From the NCBI GenBank assembly GCA_961205875.1, contig OY540815.1:18661638-18725637 (forward strand): a DNA stretch of 64,000 nt, in the 5' to 3' direction. Below the pieces are notes generated by a model. That model was not told the origin of the DNA and did no database searches. It worked only from the letters and a program-made list of their open reading frames with translations. Each line of letters begins with the position of its first letter. The stretch's first letter is position 1. A program made the position numbers and the translations under genes. Positions 10,238 to 20,690 of this stretch are shown here, one piece after another. This DNA is from Sialis fuliginosa (taxonomy: Eukaryota > Arthropoda > Insecta > Megaloptera > Sialidae).

Positions 10238-11698
10238 ATGGACGAAATGGAAAAGAAAATGCACGAAAGTTTGTACATCTATATAACTCTACTAATCAAA
10301 ATTTACAAGCCTCAGAAAGACTTGCGGAAAGTGTTAAGTCCTAACATGTTCTATAAACCTAACTCAGAAGCATTTAAGCAAGTTATGTATTTCTTACTTC
10401 GTTCTTTAAACAAAGAAGAAACCGAAAAACGAATAACTTGGCCTGTATACGAGAAAAAAATGGAAGCAGAATTTAGAAGTCAAGTTAAACAATATCTTGA
10501 AATGATAAATGATACTTACAAGAATGCTAGACTCCCATCTGTTGTTAGTTCACACATGGTATCACCAGGTGGAGTTAGGATCGCGACACTTCTACGGAAA
10601 TTATCGCAGTTGATAATGTTGGAAAGGTTAAATAAAGATCATGGACGTATTATTTTACCGATAACTATATCGGATCCAAAGGAAAAGAAGGCTGTATACG
10701 TTACTCTAAAGGAAATTGTAGAAGATAAAAGAAGAAAGGTTGTCAGTGAGATCGGGGGTAAGGTACAGTTCAAAAATGATATGTTAATAGAAATAAAACA
10801 AGTTATAAAGCAACTATCGGATGTAAGTCGTGAAATAAAAGAGAAAGAACAAGAAAATACAAAATTGAAAAATGATTTGAAGGAAGTTAAAAATGATGGT
10901 GAAGTTTTACAGGTTGATAAAATAAAAGATATTGAAAAAGTCCACGCTCTTTTACAGCAATTTATTGGATTGGTTAATATAAACAGGAATACTGAGCCTG
11001 TCGTTTTGAATTATGATGGATTTATGAACAAAGATAATCAGGATGAAAATAAATTGGATTTGTGTAATTTTCTAGCTTTGACGAATACTTATCTAGAAAA
11101 ATATGCGTCACAATTAAATATCGAAAGTTTTAAAAACTCTGATACCTTTACCACTGTAATGAAAGATATTTTATCAAATTTAAATACAACTGACAATGAT
11201 TTTAATGGAAAACTAAACAGATTTAATGAACTATGTGTAACACTTAATAACGAAGTGGAAACTATTTTTAAAAATAATCAAACAAAACAAGTTGATGAAG
11301 AAATCAATAATGCACTTTGCGAATTACCTGAACTAGTTTTCGATGTAATTCAATATGATTCTAGCATATCTACCAGACCTACAACCATGAAAAAATTAAT
11401 ACAGAATTCTGTTGCGAAGTCATCGAGAAAAGTAAAGTTTTTGGAAAGCGTTGCTAGAAAAAATCGAAATTTGCGCACACCTTTACAGTTCGATAGAAGT
11501 GCTCAATTGAGTTCGATAAAAGATAATAGCTTTAGGCCTATGCCTGAAGTACTTCTCAACGATGTTGAAATAATTATAGAAAACAAAAATTTTTTGCAGT
11601 TACCTGCTACAGAAAACACTGAAAATATAACTGATATCAGTTCTAGCGTTTTGGATATTTTACAAGAAGAAAACCAAGAGTCAGATGAGAATTATTGA
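10238..11698 (+). CDS. HAUS6: HAUS augmin-like complex subunit 6 (dgt6-like)
   Basis: Likely subunit 6 of augmin (the HAUS complex). Augmin binds the side of spindle microtubules and recruits gamma-tubulin complexes to nucleate branch microtubules in mitosis. The call rests on the family's conserved N-terminal domain: FYKPNSEAFKQVMYFLL (residues 38-54), WPVYEKKMEAEFR (68-80), and LPSVVSSHMVSPGGVRI (99-115) with the SPGG signature. A charged coiled coil follows at about 181-222. The rest is divergent, acidic and Asn/Lys-rich. A basic stretch at 384-413 is followed by LRTPLQFDR, as expected of a microtubule- or kinase-contacting tail. The length of 486 residues is shorter than human HAUS6 (about 955) and somewhat shorter than Drosophila Dgt6. 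The start chosen is Met 10238, the first ATG after an intron acceptor; human HAUS6 likewise begins only a few residues before this region. The whole body lies in one exon. The family call is confident; orthology and exact N-terminus are inferred. Confidence 0.85.
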   Translation: MDEMEKKMHESLYIYITLLIKIYKPQKDLRKVLSPNMFYKPNSEAFKQVMYFLLRSLNKEETEKRITWPVYEKKMEAEFRSQVKQYLEMINDTYKNARLPSVVSSHMVSPGGVRIATLLRKLSQLIMLERLNKDHGRIILPITISDPKEKKAVYVTLKEIVEDKRRKVVSEIGGKVQFKNDMLIEIKQVIKQLSDVSREIKEKEQENTKLKNDLKEVKNDGEVLQVDKIKDIEKVHALLQQFIGLVNINRNTEPVVLNYDGFMNKDNQDENKLDLCNFLALTNTYLEKYASQLNIESFKNSDTFTTVMKDILSNLNTTDNDFNGKLNRFNELCVTLNNEVETIFKNNQTKQVDEEINNALCELPELVFDVIQYDSSISTRPTTMKKLIQNSVAKSSRKVKFLESVARKNRNLRTPLQFDRSAQLSSIKDNSFRPMPEVLLNDVEIIIENKNFLQLPATENTENITDISSSVLDILQEENQESDENY

Positions 11699-12181
11699 TG
11701 TATTTTGTTAGTTCTCTACATTATCACACGTTTTGTCGTTGCTTTTCTCTATGCTTGCATTGAAAAAATTTTTATTAGGGAAAGGGATGATTTTTTAAAC
11801 GTACTATTTCAAACGTATTATTTCGAAATGTTACTAATTATAAACTTTATGAATTTAAGTCCCGAAAGGGAGCGCTCCCTTTTCTGTTTACTGAATCTCA
11901 ATATTGTTAATTGTCGTATTTTTTTTTAATAGTTTGTATCAAAATATAATATAGGTACAAGTTCGAAGGATTAAGCATTTTTTTAAATGGTAAAGAAGGA
12001 GAATATACTGTAATTTCAATCATTTTGCACTTCTTATATTCATTGTTAGCTTTTATAAAAATTATTGTTCTGCACCTTAATTTATACTTCGATTTACATC
12101 ATTTATTACAATCTGTATACATATTAGTTACCAGAACTGCACTTTGTGCCCCCGATACTGTGCATTTCACGGTAATTTTTA

Positions 12182-12187
12182 AATAAA
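12182..12187 (+). terminator. Candidate poly(A) signal of the HAUS6-like gene
   Basis: First clear AATAAA after the stop codon, giving a 3' untranslated region of about 0.5 kb. AT-rich DNA makes chance AATAAA common; another lies near 12580. Confidence 0.35.
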
Positions 12188-13879
12188 ATTTTTCTCCGTT
12201 AACATACATACATTAAGATAATAACCAATTTAATATTAGCTTACGTATTAAGTTTTTTTTATTGTTTATATTTTAGTATAGTTTTTTTTATTTGTAAGTA
12301 ATTTAGTGTACTTTTTCAATTCAGTTATCATGTAGCTTTTTATTACATTTAGGTATTACCTATAGATAATATGTATAAGAAATTTTACAGTATTAAATAT
12401 CTATTTGTTTACAGTAAATTATGTAATCGATAAATTTTTTTATTTATTTTTTGGTTTCCTTGCTTTACCGTTGAATTAAAAGAAAAAAATCTTTCCACAG
12501 GAATGTACACACAGATAACAGCTGTAGCAGTAAAATGCGGGTGTCCAGAAAGAAAGAAACTATTTCACAATTTGTGTTAAATAAACATGCATTAGATTTG
12601 ACGAAATGTCAAACTAGCTCGACTGTCATCGCAGACCAAACAACCAGAGTCTTATTTTAGAATCTTCGTTGGTGATGTTAGGAGTTATGCGTGTATTTTC
12701 CTTCTATTTTCTATTATATTTCTAATAATTATAGCTAGCGACGTTCTAAGACATTTAAGTGCCATGGTATAACCTCAGATGCCAGCCTTTGTCGATCCAC
12801 TGAGAATATATTTTTAATAATAATTTAATGAGTAAAAATTAAGAAATTGCATAAAATTGTAATTTTGAGTTTTTTTGTCTACGGCTCTAAGAGCCCAATG
12901 GTGGACAAGCTTATAACAATTCAAGGTAAGTGATTTTATTAATTAATTTATTATTTTTATGCGGCGATAGGAAGGCGTTTGAAAAGTTTATGGTCTGTTA
13001 TTAAAACAATTGTATTAAAAGATTAAAATTACTTTTGTTTTTCTACATAATCTCTATGTTCCAGACTTCGACGTCCATTTCTCTTCAATTTCAGAGGCTG
13101 TAATTCGATATGAAAAGTATTCTGCTACTCACTAAGATAGAACGCTCTCTTAAAATTAATTTAATGTTTTGTATTTTGAACATAAAGGTGTTTTTCGTGT
13201 TGCACCTTATTCTTATTTTCCACGTTAAACGATGACGTCATATACGAATGGGTTTCAAATGTTTTGAAGCGTCCTTCGTGGGACGATTTAAAGCGTAAGT
13301 AATGGAAAATAAATCTTTGAATTATTTGCAAGAACGGTATTTTTTTTACTCCATTAACAGTGTCGATAAAAATGAGTTCATGACCTACAAATATGCAAAG
13401 TTTCAATGTAATACATTTTTAGAAATAGGTTAGTATTCTTGTGAAAAATACGGAAGAATAAATTTGTGCAGCATTCTTTGACATCGCACTCTAGATGTAG
13501 CACATAAGCTTAAAAATGTGTGTGTGTGTGTGTGTGTGTGAAGGCGTCGCACTAGGTACACAGAGCACTCTAGATCACCGACGACGGACATTTGTGTCAA
13601 TGCCAAACCGATGAGTTTGTGATGAAAAATGCTTTTGATTCCAACACGACTTTTCTTGTGTTTAGTACACATATACATTTACTAACCACATGTTTGTTTT
13701 TCAGTCGTGTGTCAACGGTTTTATTTTAAAATGTCTAATCACTTCTTTTTTTTACTAATTACGAGGTATTTCATTAACTGAAGATTTTAGAATATTTAGA
13801 ATATTTTGTATCATCAAACTTAACTGTTAAAATGTTTACTTTATGCTGAAATAATTTAAAAAACATATTGTTTTTTATA
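12188..13879. other. AT-rich DNA with a TG microsatellite
   Basis: No gene recognised. A (TG)12 run occupies 13517-13540. The minus-strand frames at 13161 and 13430 have no recognisable domains, and the second includes the translated microsatellite. Confidence 0.5.
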
Positions 13880-13985
13880 TGGTACTGTGTTATGTAAGGA
13901 GGGGTCAAAGGCTATTGTCTACATAGCGTTACATGGGGAGGAAGGTGGTTAAAAATTTCTAGAAAAAAGCGTTACGTGGTTTTAT
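13880..13985. repeat. Fragment of repeat M (GTTACATGGGG type)
   Basis: GTAAGGAGGGGTCAAAGG, GTTACATGGGGAGG and AAAAAGCGTTACGTGG blocks resemble the two halves of a common insect interspersed repeat. Its other half-type (GTGTCATCCATAAAGTACG) occurs at 20.12 kb. Confidence 0.4.
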
Positions 13986-14022
13986 AGACGTTCAAAATTA
14001 GTCGAGACTAAATTTAAATATA

Positions 14023-14345
14023 TAAGGTATTGGCAACAGTCTTAGATATTTTTGTTGATATTTGATTACTACCATTTCTGAATATTAATCTATGTATATA
14101 CATTTAACTGTCTTACAGCGTAATTTTAGCAAGTGTCCATAACTGCGTGCTCATTACTGGTTTTACTTTATCCATTATTGGAGAAAAAACATAAACAAAA
14201 TAAAAGGCTATAATTTAAAAAAACAAACTATGTTTGCGGACTTTGGTAATTAAATTTATTAAATAAAGAGTTACTTGTTTTATTAGCCCGTTAATCATAA
14301 AAACAGTAACATTTGCTCCTATAGCGGCCATAACTGGTGCCAGTA
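14023..14345 (+). mobile_element. Element A, copy 3, internally deleted
   Basis: TA, then AGGTATTGGCAACAGTC at the left and ACTGGTGCCAGTAACT then TA at the right. About 200 bp of the usual interior is missing. The TA on both sides fits a Tc1/mariner-type target duplication. Confidence 0.8.
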
Positions 14346-16079
14346 ACTTATTGTTCTAAATTAAAATAAAGTTTTGTTAAAAAAATAGGTAAATATTGAA
14401 AATATGTGTGTATTTAATATGCTCATTAATTTTTAATAATTAAAATTGATAAAAATCTGATTCCTGTTGTAATAATAGAACTCGAAATAATTTATAATGA
14501 TTGAATTGTTTTATATGCATTAATAATAGCTTACTAAAAGGTTTGAGTATTTAAAACAGCTGGGTGCAGTGGGCCACTTGTTTATATTCGTTTTAAATAT
14601 AAATTGTTAAGTGCTTATAAAAATAACGACAGAATAATTGTCATATGGCTTTAGATAAACATTTATACAGTGTATTACAAGTTGATTAAGCCATAGGAAA
14701 TTTAACTTTGAGTAAAATAAAAATTCCCGTTAGTTCAGAGTTTATATTTTAATAAACTTTTACAAATTTGAATTTTTCTTGATACAATTTTCGGCACCTA
14801 AAAAAACATATTTGTATTAAAATTGTTTTCAATTATGTTTCTCATGCTGTATTATTATTATTTTAGTTCCATACATTTGCTGTGACTAATGAGGTGAAAC
14901 AAATTTTCTGTCGCTCGTGCCTGTTAAAAATATCCACCAGAATAAATATTATAGTGACAAACACATGTGTTCTCGTTGACAGATTACCAATTAGCCCCGA
15001 CATTGTTTTGTTAAATAGACATATGTTTTGACGGTGTCACTGTTTCTCATTTTATTTTTTTAAATTTTATTTAATGGTACAAATACGAATTTGCTTGTTG
15101 GGCAACCAAAATAACAACACGTCCATTAAAATTATATTGTGTAAATTCCGTCAGACCACTACAAAGGCTTCAAATTTACTGATGTATTGCATCAAAATCA
15201 GTTGCGGCCATACAGACGTTATTCTGCTTTCCTAGTTGTATAGCTCGCTTATATAGTTATAAAGAATGTAACTTAAAAAACTCGTAATTGTGTCCAGGAT
15301 AAATTATTTTATTTTGCTATTCTTGCATTTTTGAGTTCGAACTTCGATGTTAATTTTTCAATTTATTCTAAAAAGAAGAACATTTCTACGACATGCAATA
15401 TCCTAAGACCATATAGCAGTAGATTTAGATGTTACTAAAATATTGTTGTATTTATTTTCCAGTCCAAATTGAGATTTAATTGAAATCTTAAAAAATAAAT
15501 AAATCATAGAATTTTCACGACGCGTCTGTTTTCGGTGGGGGAGTATAGAGAAGATGTGAAGGGGAGGAGGGGGGTACACTAGCGCCACCCGCGGCGACGA
15601 CGGCCGCTTGTGTAAACAAACACTGCTAAAACAGTGTCTCACACACATTTGTCACTAAAGGTAAAAATAAATCAGAGACAGAGATCACTGTAAACTATTT
15701 ACATTTGGGTACACGAAAATATCCACAAAGTTTAGATAAACCATTATGTGTATTCGTACGAACACCAGTGGTACTAAAAATGAATATAAAATTTAAAATC
15801 TGTAAAATTTTTAACGTTTATGTTAATGTTTATTGATATTTTTGATATGTCAGCATTTACCTATATATTAAAAACACAGGCACCCCTCCCCTCTTCACAT
15901 TAAAAAAGAATATTTTTCACAAATATTTTATTTACCTATTTACATTATAAAGAAAAAATCGCAGGAATAATTGAATTACCTTTTCTACGTTGTTAGTTCA
16001 TAAATTATTTTTAAATAAATTTTAATATTCATCAAGCTCTTTCACCATATGTTGGAATCTCCCTGGTATCTAGGATGGA
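14346..16079. other. AT-rich DNA, one short GC-rich strip
   Basis: No gene recognised. The strip at about 15520-15640 is GC-rich (GAGGGGGGTACACTAG, CCACCCGCGGCGACG). The 81-residue minus-strand frame there looks like composition and not protein. Confidence 0.4.
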
Positions 16080-16096
16080 CCCCCCCCCCCCCCCCC
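16080..16096 (+). repeat. Poly(C) run, 17 bases
   Basis: Uninterrupted run of 17 C between AGGATGGA and AACGCG. The length is likely to be variable or misassembled. Confidence 0.85.
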
Positions 16097-16143
16097 AACG
16101 CGATTAAAATCAGTTCAGGTTTGTTGAAAGAAACATACGGATT

Positions 16144-16665
16144 AAGGTATATAAAGACAAGGTAGTCTTAACAATTCCTTGACCAATCAGCGTTGGCGCG
16201 GGAATTGACGTCACTTGGGGGATGTATTCAAATGCTATAAATGTATAATAGAATATCAATTACAATAAAATCCTTTAGTTATTCTTGTTATCCTATTTTT
16301 TGATATTTTAACAATGCATACAATCAAATAAGTACAAATTTGACATTACTAAATCATAAAAAAGCTGTCACAGACAATTTGGTCTATTCGGGAAGCATCA
16401 TTTTTACTATTCTTAAGTTGGTAATACGTTATGTGATTCTGACAGCTCTTTATGATTTTGCTATGTCGAATTTGTACTTATTTTATTGTATATGTTGTTG
16501 AAATATACAAAAATACGAAAACAAGAATATTTAAAGGATTTTTTTGTAATTGATATTCTATTATACATTTATAGCATTTGAATACATCTCCTAGATGACG
16601 TCAATTCCCGCGCCAACGCTGATTGGTCAAGGAATTGTTAAGACTACCTTGTCTTTATATACCTT
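16144..16665. mobile_element. Palindromic element F, copy 1, with promoter-like arms
   Basis: A 522-bp inverted repeat whose ends are AAGGTATATAAAGACAAGG and its complement. Each arm of about 230 bp holds, in the same spacing, a TATATAAAG word (16148-16156), CCAAT (16183-16187), an E2F-like TTGGCGCGGGAA (16193-16204) and a CRE-like TGACGTCA (16206-16213). The right arm repeats these in mirror order (E2F-like word 16605-16616, CRE-like word 16596-16603). No coding frame. It is probably a MITE or foldback element; a shorter relative lies at 25.72 kb. Whether it drives transcription is not known. Confidence 0.75.
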
Positions 16666-16799
16666 GCAAACGGATAAACATTATACACAAAAAACTTATC
16701 CTGTAAAAGTGTAAAACGTTATATCGACTAAAAAAAAAATTATATATTTTAATCACAATTTTATGAATATAAGTTTTAATATTATTCTTGTTGGATTTG

Positions 16800-17045
16800 C
16801 TAACGGCTGGGATTCTGAGTGTAAGCTGGGACACGTACAGGGTGTTACCCCGTGAGTGATTGTTTGATGAAGAATTGTCACTGCCACCCTCTGTCGAGCT
16901 CAGCTGTGAGTCTAATCAAGCTGGCGAGACGCTGACCGATTAGGTTCATTACATCCAATAAAACGGGCACAAGTGCGCTGTCGGTCTCACGTACACATCC
17001 ACACCCACCATCACACCCCCACCTTACATTTACAACACGTAGAAG
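16800..17045. other. GC-richer non-repeat island
   Basis: About 245 bp of unique, less AT-rich sequence (GGGTGTTACCCCGTGAG, CTGGCGAGACGCTGACCG, ending in a CACACCC-rich tail). No plausible protein. Candidate regulatory DNA. Confidence 0.3.
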
Positions 17046-17174
17046 CTGTCTGTTTAGACGGGATATAGTTTAAAATAATAGGCCTTATTGATTGTTTTAT
17101 GGAAAAAAATAAACTGAAGATGGGGTGTAAAATATCTGTCGAATAAAACTCCTTAACGTATAGAAACTATTAAT

Positions 17175-17702
17175 AAGTCTTGAACAATACCCCAGTGTTG
17201 AACATTTTTAAATTAAATGTACTGAATTAGAAATATTTGTTGATATTTGATTAGGTACACTGCTATTATACATTTAACTATCTTACAGCGTGATTTGATG
17301 ATAATTGATAATTTTTTTTTAAAACAGTGGACAGATAATTATCGCGGTTCGGAACACTATCAAGAATAGTGTATTTTCTTATGTAAATGCTTTACATTGT
17401 TTTAAATTTTACGACTCTTTATTTCATAATATTTGTGGGTTAGTACTAATCACTTTGTAATCTTTATCACGTGTCCATCACTGGTTTTACGTTCTTCATC
17501 ATTGGAGAAATAACATATACAAATTAAAAGCTATAATTTAAAAACCAAACTATATTTGCGGAATTTGGTATTTAAATTGATTTAATAAAGAGGTTGTTGT
17601 TTTATTAGTAACATAAGTTCATAACACTTAGAAAAAAATAGCCCATCAATCTTAAAAAACAATATACTTTGCTCTTAAAGCGTTCAAGACTGGTGCCAGT
17701 AT
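17175..17702 (+). mobile_element. Element A, copy 4, degraded left end
   Basis: The interior and right end match element A (AATTAGAAATATTTGTTG, TTACAGCGTGATTTGATG, and the end GACTGGTGCCAGT followed by ATTTTA). The left terminal repeat is lost or unrecognisable. Confidence 0.75.
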
Positions 17703-18000
17703 TTTATTTACGATGAATTTTTTTATTGGAAGCCATTTTTTTTTGCTTAAATAAATTGAATAGCAACAGTTGATGGTTTTTAAGTAAACAAGTGCTGAAA
17801 AGTAGAACAAAAAATTATTTCTTACAAAAGTTACTTATTTTATTCATAAATTAAGAAATAAAAACTTCCAAGCAAAGTCAAATAAATATGATCACATTTT
17901 TAAAACTTTTATGAGAGATATTTTTATCATAAATTCAACTCCTTCAAGATATTTGACCGTTTCCAAGCACTGTATAGTACTTCCTATAAAAATAAATAAA

Positions 18001-18911
18001 AACAAACTTGTTTGTTTAAACGTCAAAATTTATTAAAGAAGAGGAAACCGCAAGCTTTCGATTCACAGAATCATCGTCAGGCTAAAATATAATAAGTAAC
18101 AATTAAATACAATAAATATAATGCAAAATATTGATATTTTAAAATAAAAATTCAGAAATATACCTATTAATAAAGATTTAAAATTTGAGAAAGATGTCGT
18201 TATCTCAATAAAATTCATGTGACTACGGAAATGTTTGAAAAAATAACAAATCTTTTAGTAACTCAAATAGTTACTAAGGAACGAAAAAATTGATTTAAAA
18301 AATGACAATAATTAATTATTTAAAATTGTGTTGTAAATAGTAGATAATGTGGATATGTCAGTTTTCTTGTTAATTGTATTATTGTTTCTTTTTATGTGTA
18401 ACATTTCGGAAATGTAACGTTTAGCTTTATGTTTTTCATTATCTAAAATTTTTGTTTGTTTATAATCAAAAATATGCCCTGTACTATTTGTATGTACTGC
18501 TAATGCTGTGGATGTTGGTTTTAATCTTGTATCTGATTTATGTTGTGTTATTCTATTGATAAGTTTTTGTGATGTATTACCTACGTAAATAGTGTTGCAA
18601 CCCCCACACGGTATACTGTATACCAAATTTGATTTCTTAAAAATGCCTGTTTTTGGTTTAAGTTTTGTGTAGTTGTTTATGTTTTTATTGTAAGTTTTAA
18701 ATACAGTTTTTATGTTGTACTTATTTAAAGTGTTTTTTATTAAATTAGATGTTTTATTTATGTAAGGGATTGTAATGTATTGTGTTGGTGTTGTATTAGA
18801 ATTGTTATTATTATTTTTAACCGTGTTGTATAATAAGTGAACTCTTTTTGTTATACATTGTTTAATTAAATTAATTGGATAGTTATTATTAACCTTATCG
18901 AGTGCAGATTT
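18001..18911 (-). pseudogene. Penelope-like retroelement, 5'-truncated (GIY-YIG end)
   Basis: Last part of a Penelope-like element, a retroelement class that joins a reverse transcriptase to a GIY-YIG endonuclease. Read on the minus strand, an open frame runs from about 18911 through YPINLIKQCITKR, matching the conserved region just after the reverse transcriptase. It continues into the endonuclease: VYSIPCGGC (cysteine motif), then TIYVGNTSQKLINR (the GIY-YIG core, YVG form) and QHKSD. The stop is at 18312. A 3' untranslated part of about 300 bp follows and holds a hammerhead-like motif. No reverse transcriptase catalytic motif is present, so the copy is truncated and inactive, although the endonuclease frame is intact. 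A later-captured small gene is possible but there is no sign of it. Confidence 0.85.
18056..18080 (-). ncRNA. Hammerhead-ribozyme-like core in the Penelope 3' region
   Basis: On the minus strand, CTGACGA is followed by GATTC, a TGT loop, GAATC and then GAAA: the CUGANGA box, a 5-bp stem II and the GAAA box of a hammerhead ribozyme. It lies about 230 nt after the stop codon of the Penelope frame. Penelope-like elements are known to carry hammerhead motifs. The cleavage triplet and stem I could not be assigned, and one extra U follows the first box, so activity is doubtful. Confidence 0.5.
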
Positions 18912-18972
18912 TGCTCAGAAATACAAATTGAATTATTTGGTAATATTTTTCTAGTAATGTAAATGCAGTCTA
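18889..18972. repeat. 84-bp exact direct repeat, unit 1
   Basis: Begins TTAACCTTATCGAGTGCAG and ends AAATGCAGTCTA. It is identical to 19366-19449. Its first ~25 bases are the 5' edge of the Penelope fragment. Confidence 0.9.
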
Positions 18973-19015
18973 GTTATGGCCGCTATAAAAGCAAGGTTTA
19001 CTGTTTTTGTGATAT
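18973..19015 (-). mobile_element. Element A, copy 5a, terminal fragment
   Basis: GTTATGGCCGCTATAAAAGC followed by AAGGTTTACTG is the inverted right end of element A, without the outer ~20 bp. It directly follows the 84-bp repeat. Confidence 0.65.
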
Positions 19016-19365
19016 ATATTTATATTTAGAAATAAATATTCGTCCAAGGACTATTGTATTGTAGAAACGTCTAACATTGCACGATCTCATATTATTATCA
19101 CATAAGCCACCACTGTTAGTGCGAGAAAAAGCGCAAGTCACCGGGTGCCAATTTGGCAAACTCATAATTCGTTATTTTCCCTAGCCGCTGACGCAAGCCA
19201 AACCAAAGCGCACTATGCGATATTATTAATCGTTGTATTATTATAATATAATCCTGTTAGAAACACACACTTACGTAATTATATGTGTGTGTGTGGTTGC
19301 GCGAATAGCCGCTAGATGGCTTTCTGATGATGATGACTATGACAGATGTGTGCTTTTCATTACAT

Positions 19366-19449
19366 TTAACCTTATCGAGTGCAGATTTTGCTCAGAAATA
19401 CAAATTGAATTATTTGGTAATATTTTTCTAGTAATGTAAATGCAGTCTA
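19366..19449. repeat. 84-bp exact direct repeat, unit 2
   Basis: Identical to 18889-18972 over 84 bases, 477 bp further on. It also precedes an element A end, this one complete. Confidence 0.9.
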
Positions 19450-19451
19450 CA

Positions 19452-19892
19452 TATAAGGTATTGGCACCAGTTATGGCCGCTATACGAGCAAGATTGACTG
19501 TTTTTGTGATTGACGGGCTTCTTTTTTGTACTCTCTTTATTTAATCAATTTAAATAATCAAAGTCCGCAAATATAGTTTTTTTTTTTAAATCATTGGATA
19601 AAGTAAAACCAGTAATGAGCACACAGTGATGGACACTTGTTAATGATTACAACATGATACGTACTACGACACAAAAGATATAAAAGAAAGAATCGTCAAA
19701 TTTGAAACAATGTAAAGCAGTTGCTATGAATTAATAAATAAATTATACTAATAATTATTTTAAATGTCCACCATTTTGACACCTATTGGCCGATTGTCAT
19801 CAAATCACGCTGTAAGACAGTTAAATGTATATAGATTAATATTCAAAAATGGTAGTTATCAAATATTATCAAATATTTCACTGGCACCAGTC
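19452..19892 (-). mobile_element. Element A, copy 5b, inverted and rearranged
   Basis: Starts TAAGGTATTGGCACCAG then TTATGGCCGCTATACG, so it is in the opposite orientation to copies 1-4. The interior is typical (CACCATTTTGACACCTATTG). The far end reads ACTGGCACCAGTCTTATC, a forward-oriented A end, so the copy is a chimera of two pieces. Confidence 0.7.
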
Positions 19893-20119
19893 TTATCTAA
19901 GACGGTATAATTGTAATAATGTCTTTTAATCGATATAATTTATGGATAGACTCTCTTCCGCTCTCCATGTTGATCTGCTGGCTTATAATTGTATAATGTT
20001 CGGTAGTATAAAGGAGTTAACAAAATTTGCTAGCATTTGCAAGCACTTTCATATGGGGTATTAATTCTGTGATAGTATGTATGGATTTGTTTTGGAATTT
20101 TGAGCAGTGATACTTCAAC
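19893..20119. other. Unassigned DNA
   Basis: Nothing recognised. Confidence 0.4.
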
Positions 20120-20245
20120 TTAGGTGTCATCCATAAAGTACGTTAAGGGGGAGAGAGGGGGTCAACAAAGTATGGTGTGGTGTGGCAAGGGGGGTCACAA
20201 GCTTCGTGATGTCACATCTAAAAAATCAAAACAATGAAATATTCA
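20120..20245. repeat. Fragment of repeat M (GTGTCATCCATAAAGTACG type)
   Basis: GTGTCATCCATAAAGTACG, a GGGGGAGAGAGGGGGTC block and GTGGCAAGGGGGGTCAC are typical of a widespread insect interspersed repeat. Only one side is present. Confidence 0.5.
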
Positions 20246-20383
20246 TTAATATGCGAAAACAAACCTTCTGTCTGATATTTTAAAATCTAAAACTCTTTGT
20301 ATTCACACTTTTTTGGCACGTGCGGCTTTGAAAATTTTATATGAATTTCTACAGCAAAAATTTGCTTTTTTGATTAAAAAAAT

Positions 20384-20690
20384 AAGGCTGTAATTTGAAC
20401 AAGATTACATGAAATGTAATGACATTTTGACAGTATTCTAGTTAAGGTTGGTACTCTACGGAAAGCATAAGGATTTTTTGTTTATGTCACCATCTGTATC
20501 AAGCTAAAGACTTTTCAGCACATGTAGTAAGTTCTGTATTTTTACAGCTTCGAAGGCTGTAACTTGTTCAAGAGTACATGAAATGTCATAAAATTTTGAC
20601 AGTATTCTATTTTGTTTATGTCGCCATCTGTATCAGGCCAAAGACTTTTAGTATGTAGTAAGTAGTGTATTTTTGCAGCTTATGTAATAA
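20384..20690 (+). repeat. Two-unit tandem duplication, period 169 bp
   Basis: Unit 1 starts at 20384 and unit 2 at 20553, both with AAGGCTGTAA. Both contain TTACATGAAATGT or its close variant, ATTTTGACAGTATTCTA, TTTATGTC(A/G)CCATCTGTATCA and a TACAGCTT or GCAGCTT end. Unit 2 is shortened. No coding frame. Confidence 0.8.

Noticed and set aside
11855-11885. Bacterial-type terminator hairpin (GGGAGCGCTCCC) after the HAUS6-like gene
   Set aside because: It is a short palindrome in a eukaryotic 3' region; polyadenylation is the relevant mechanism, so it is probably coincidental.
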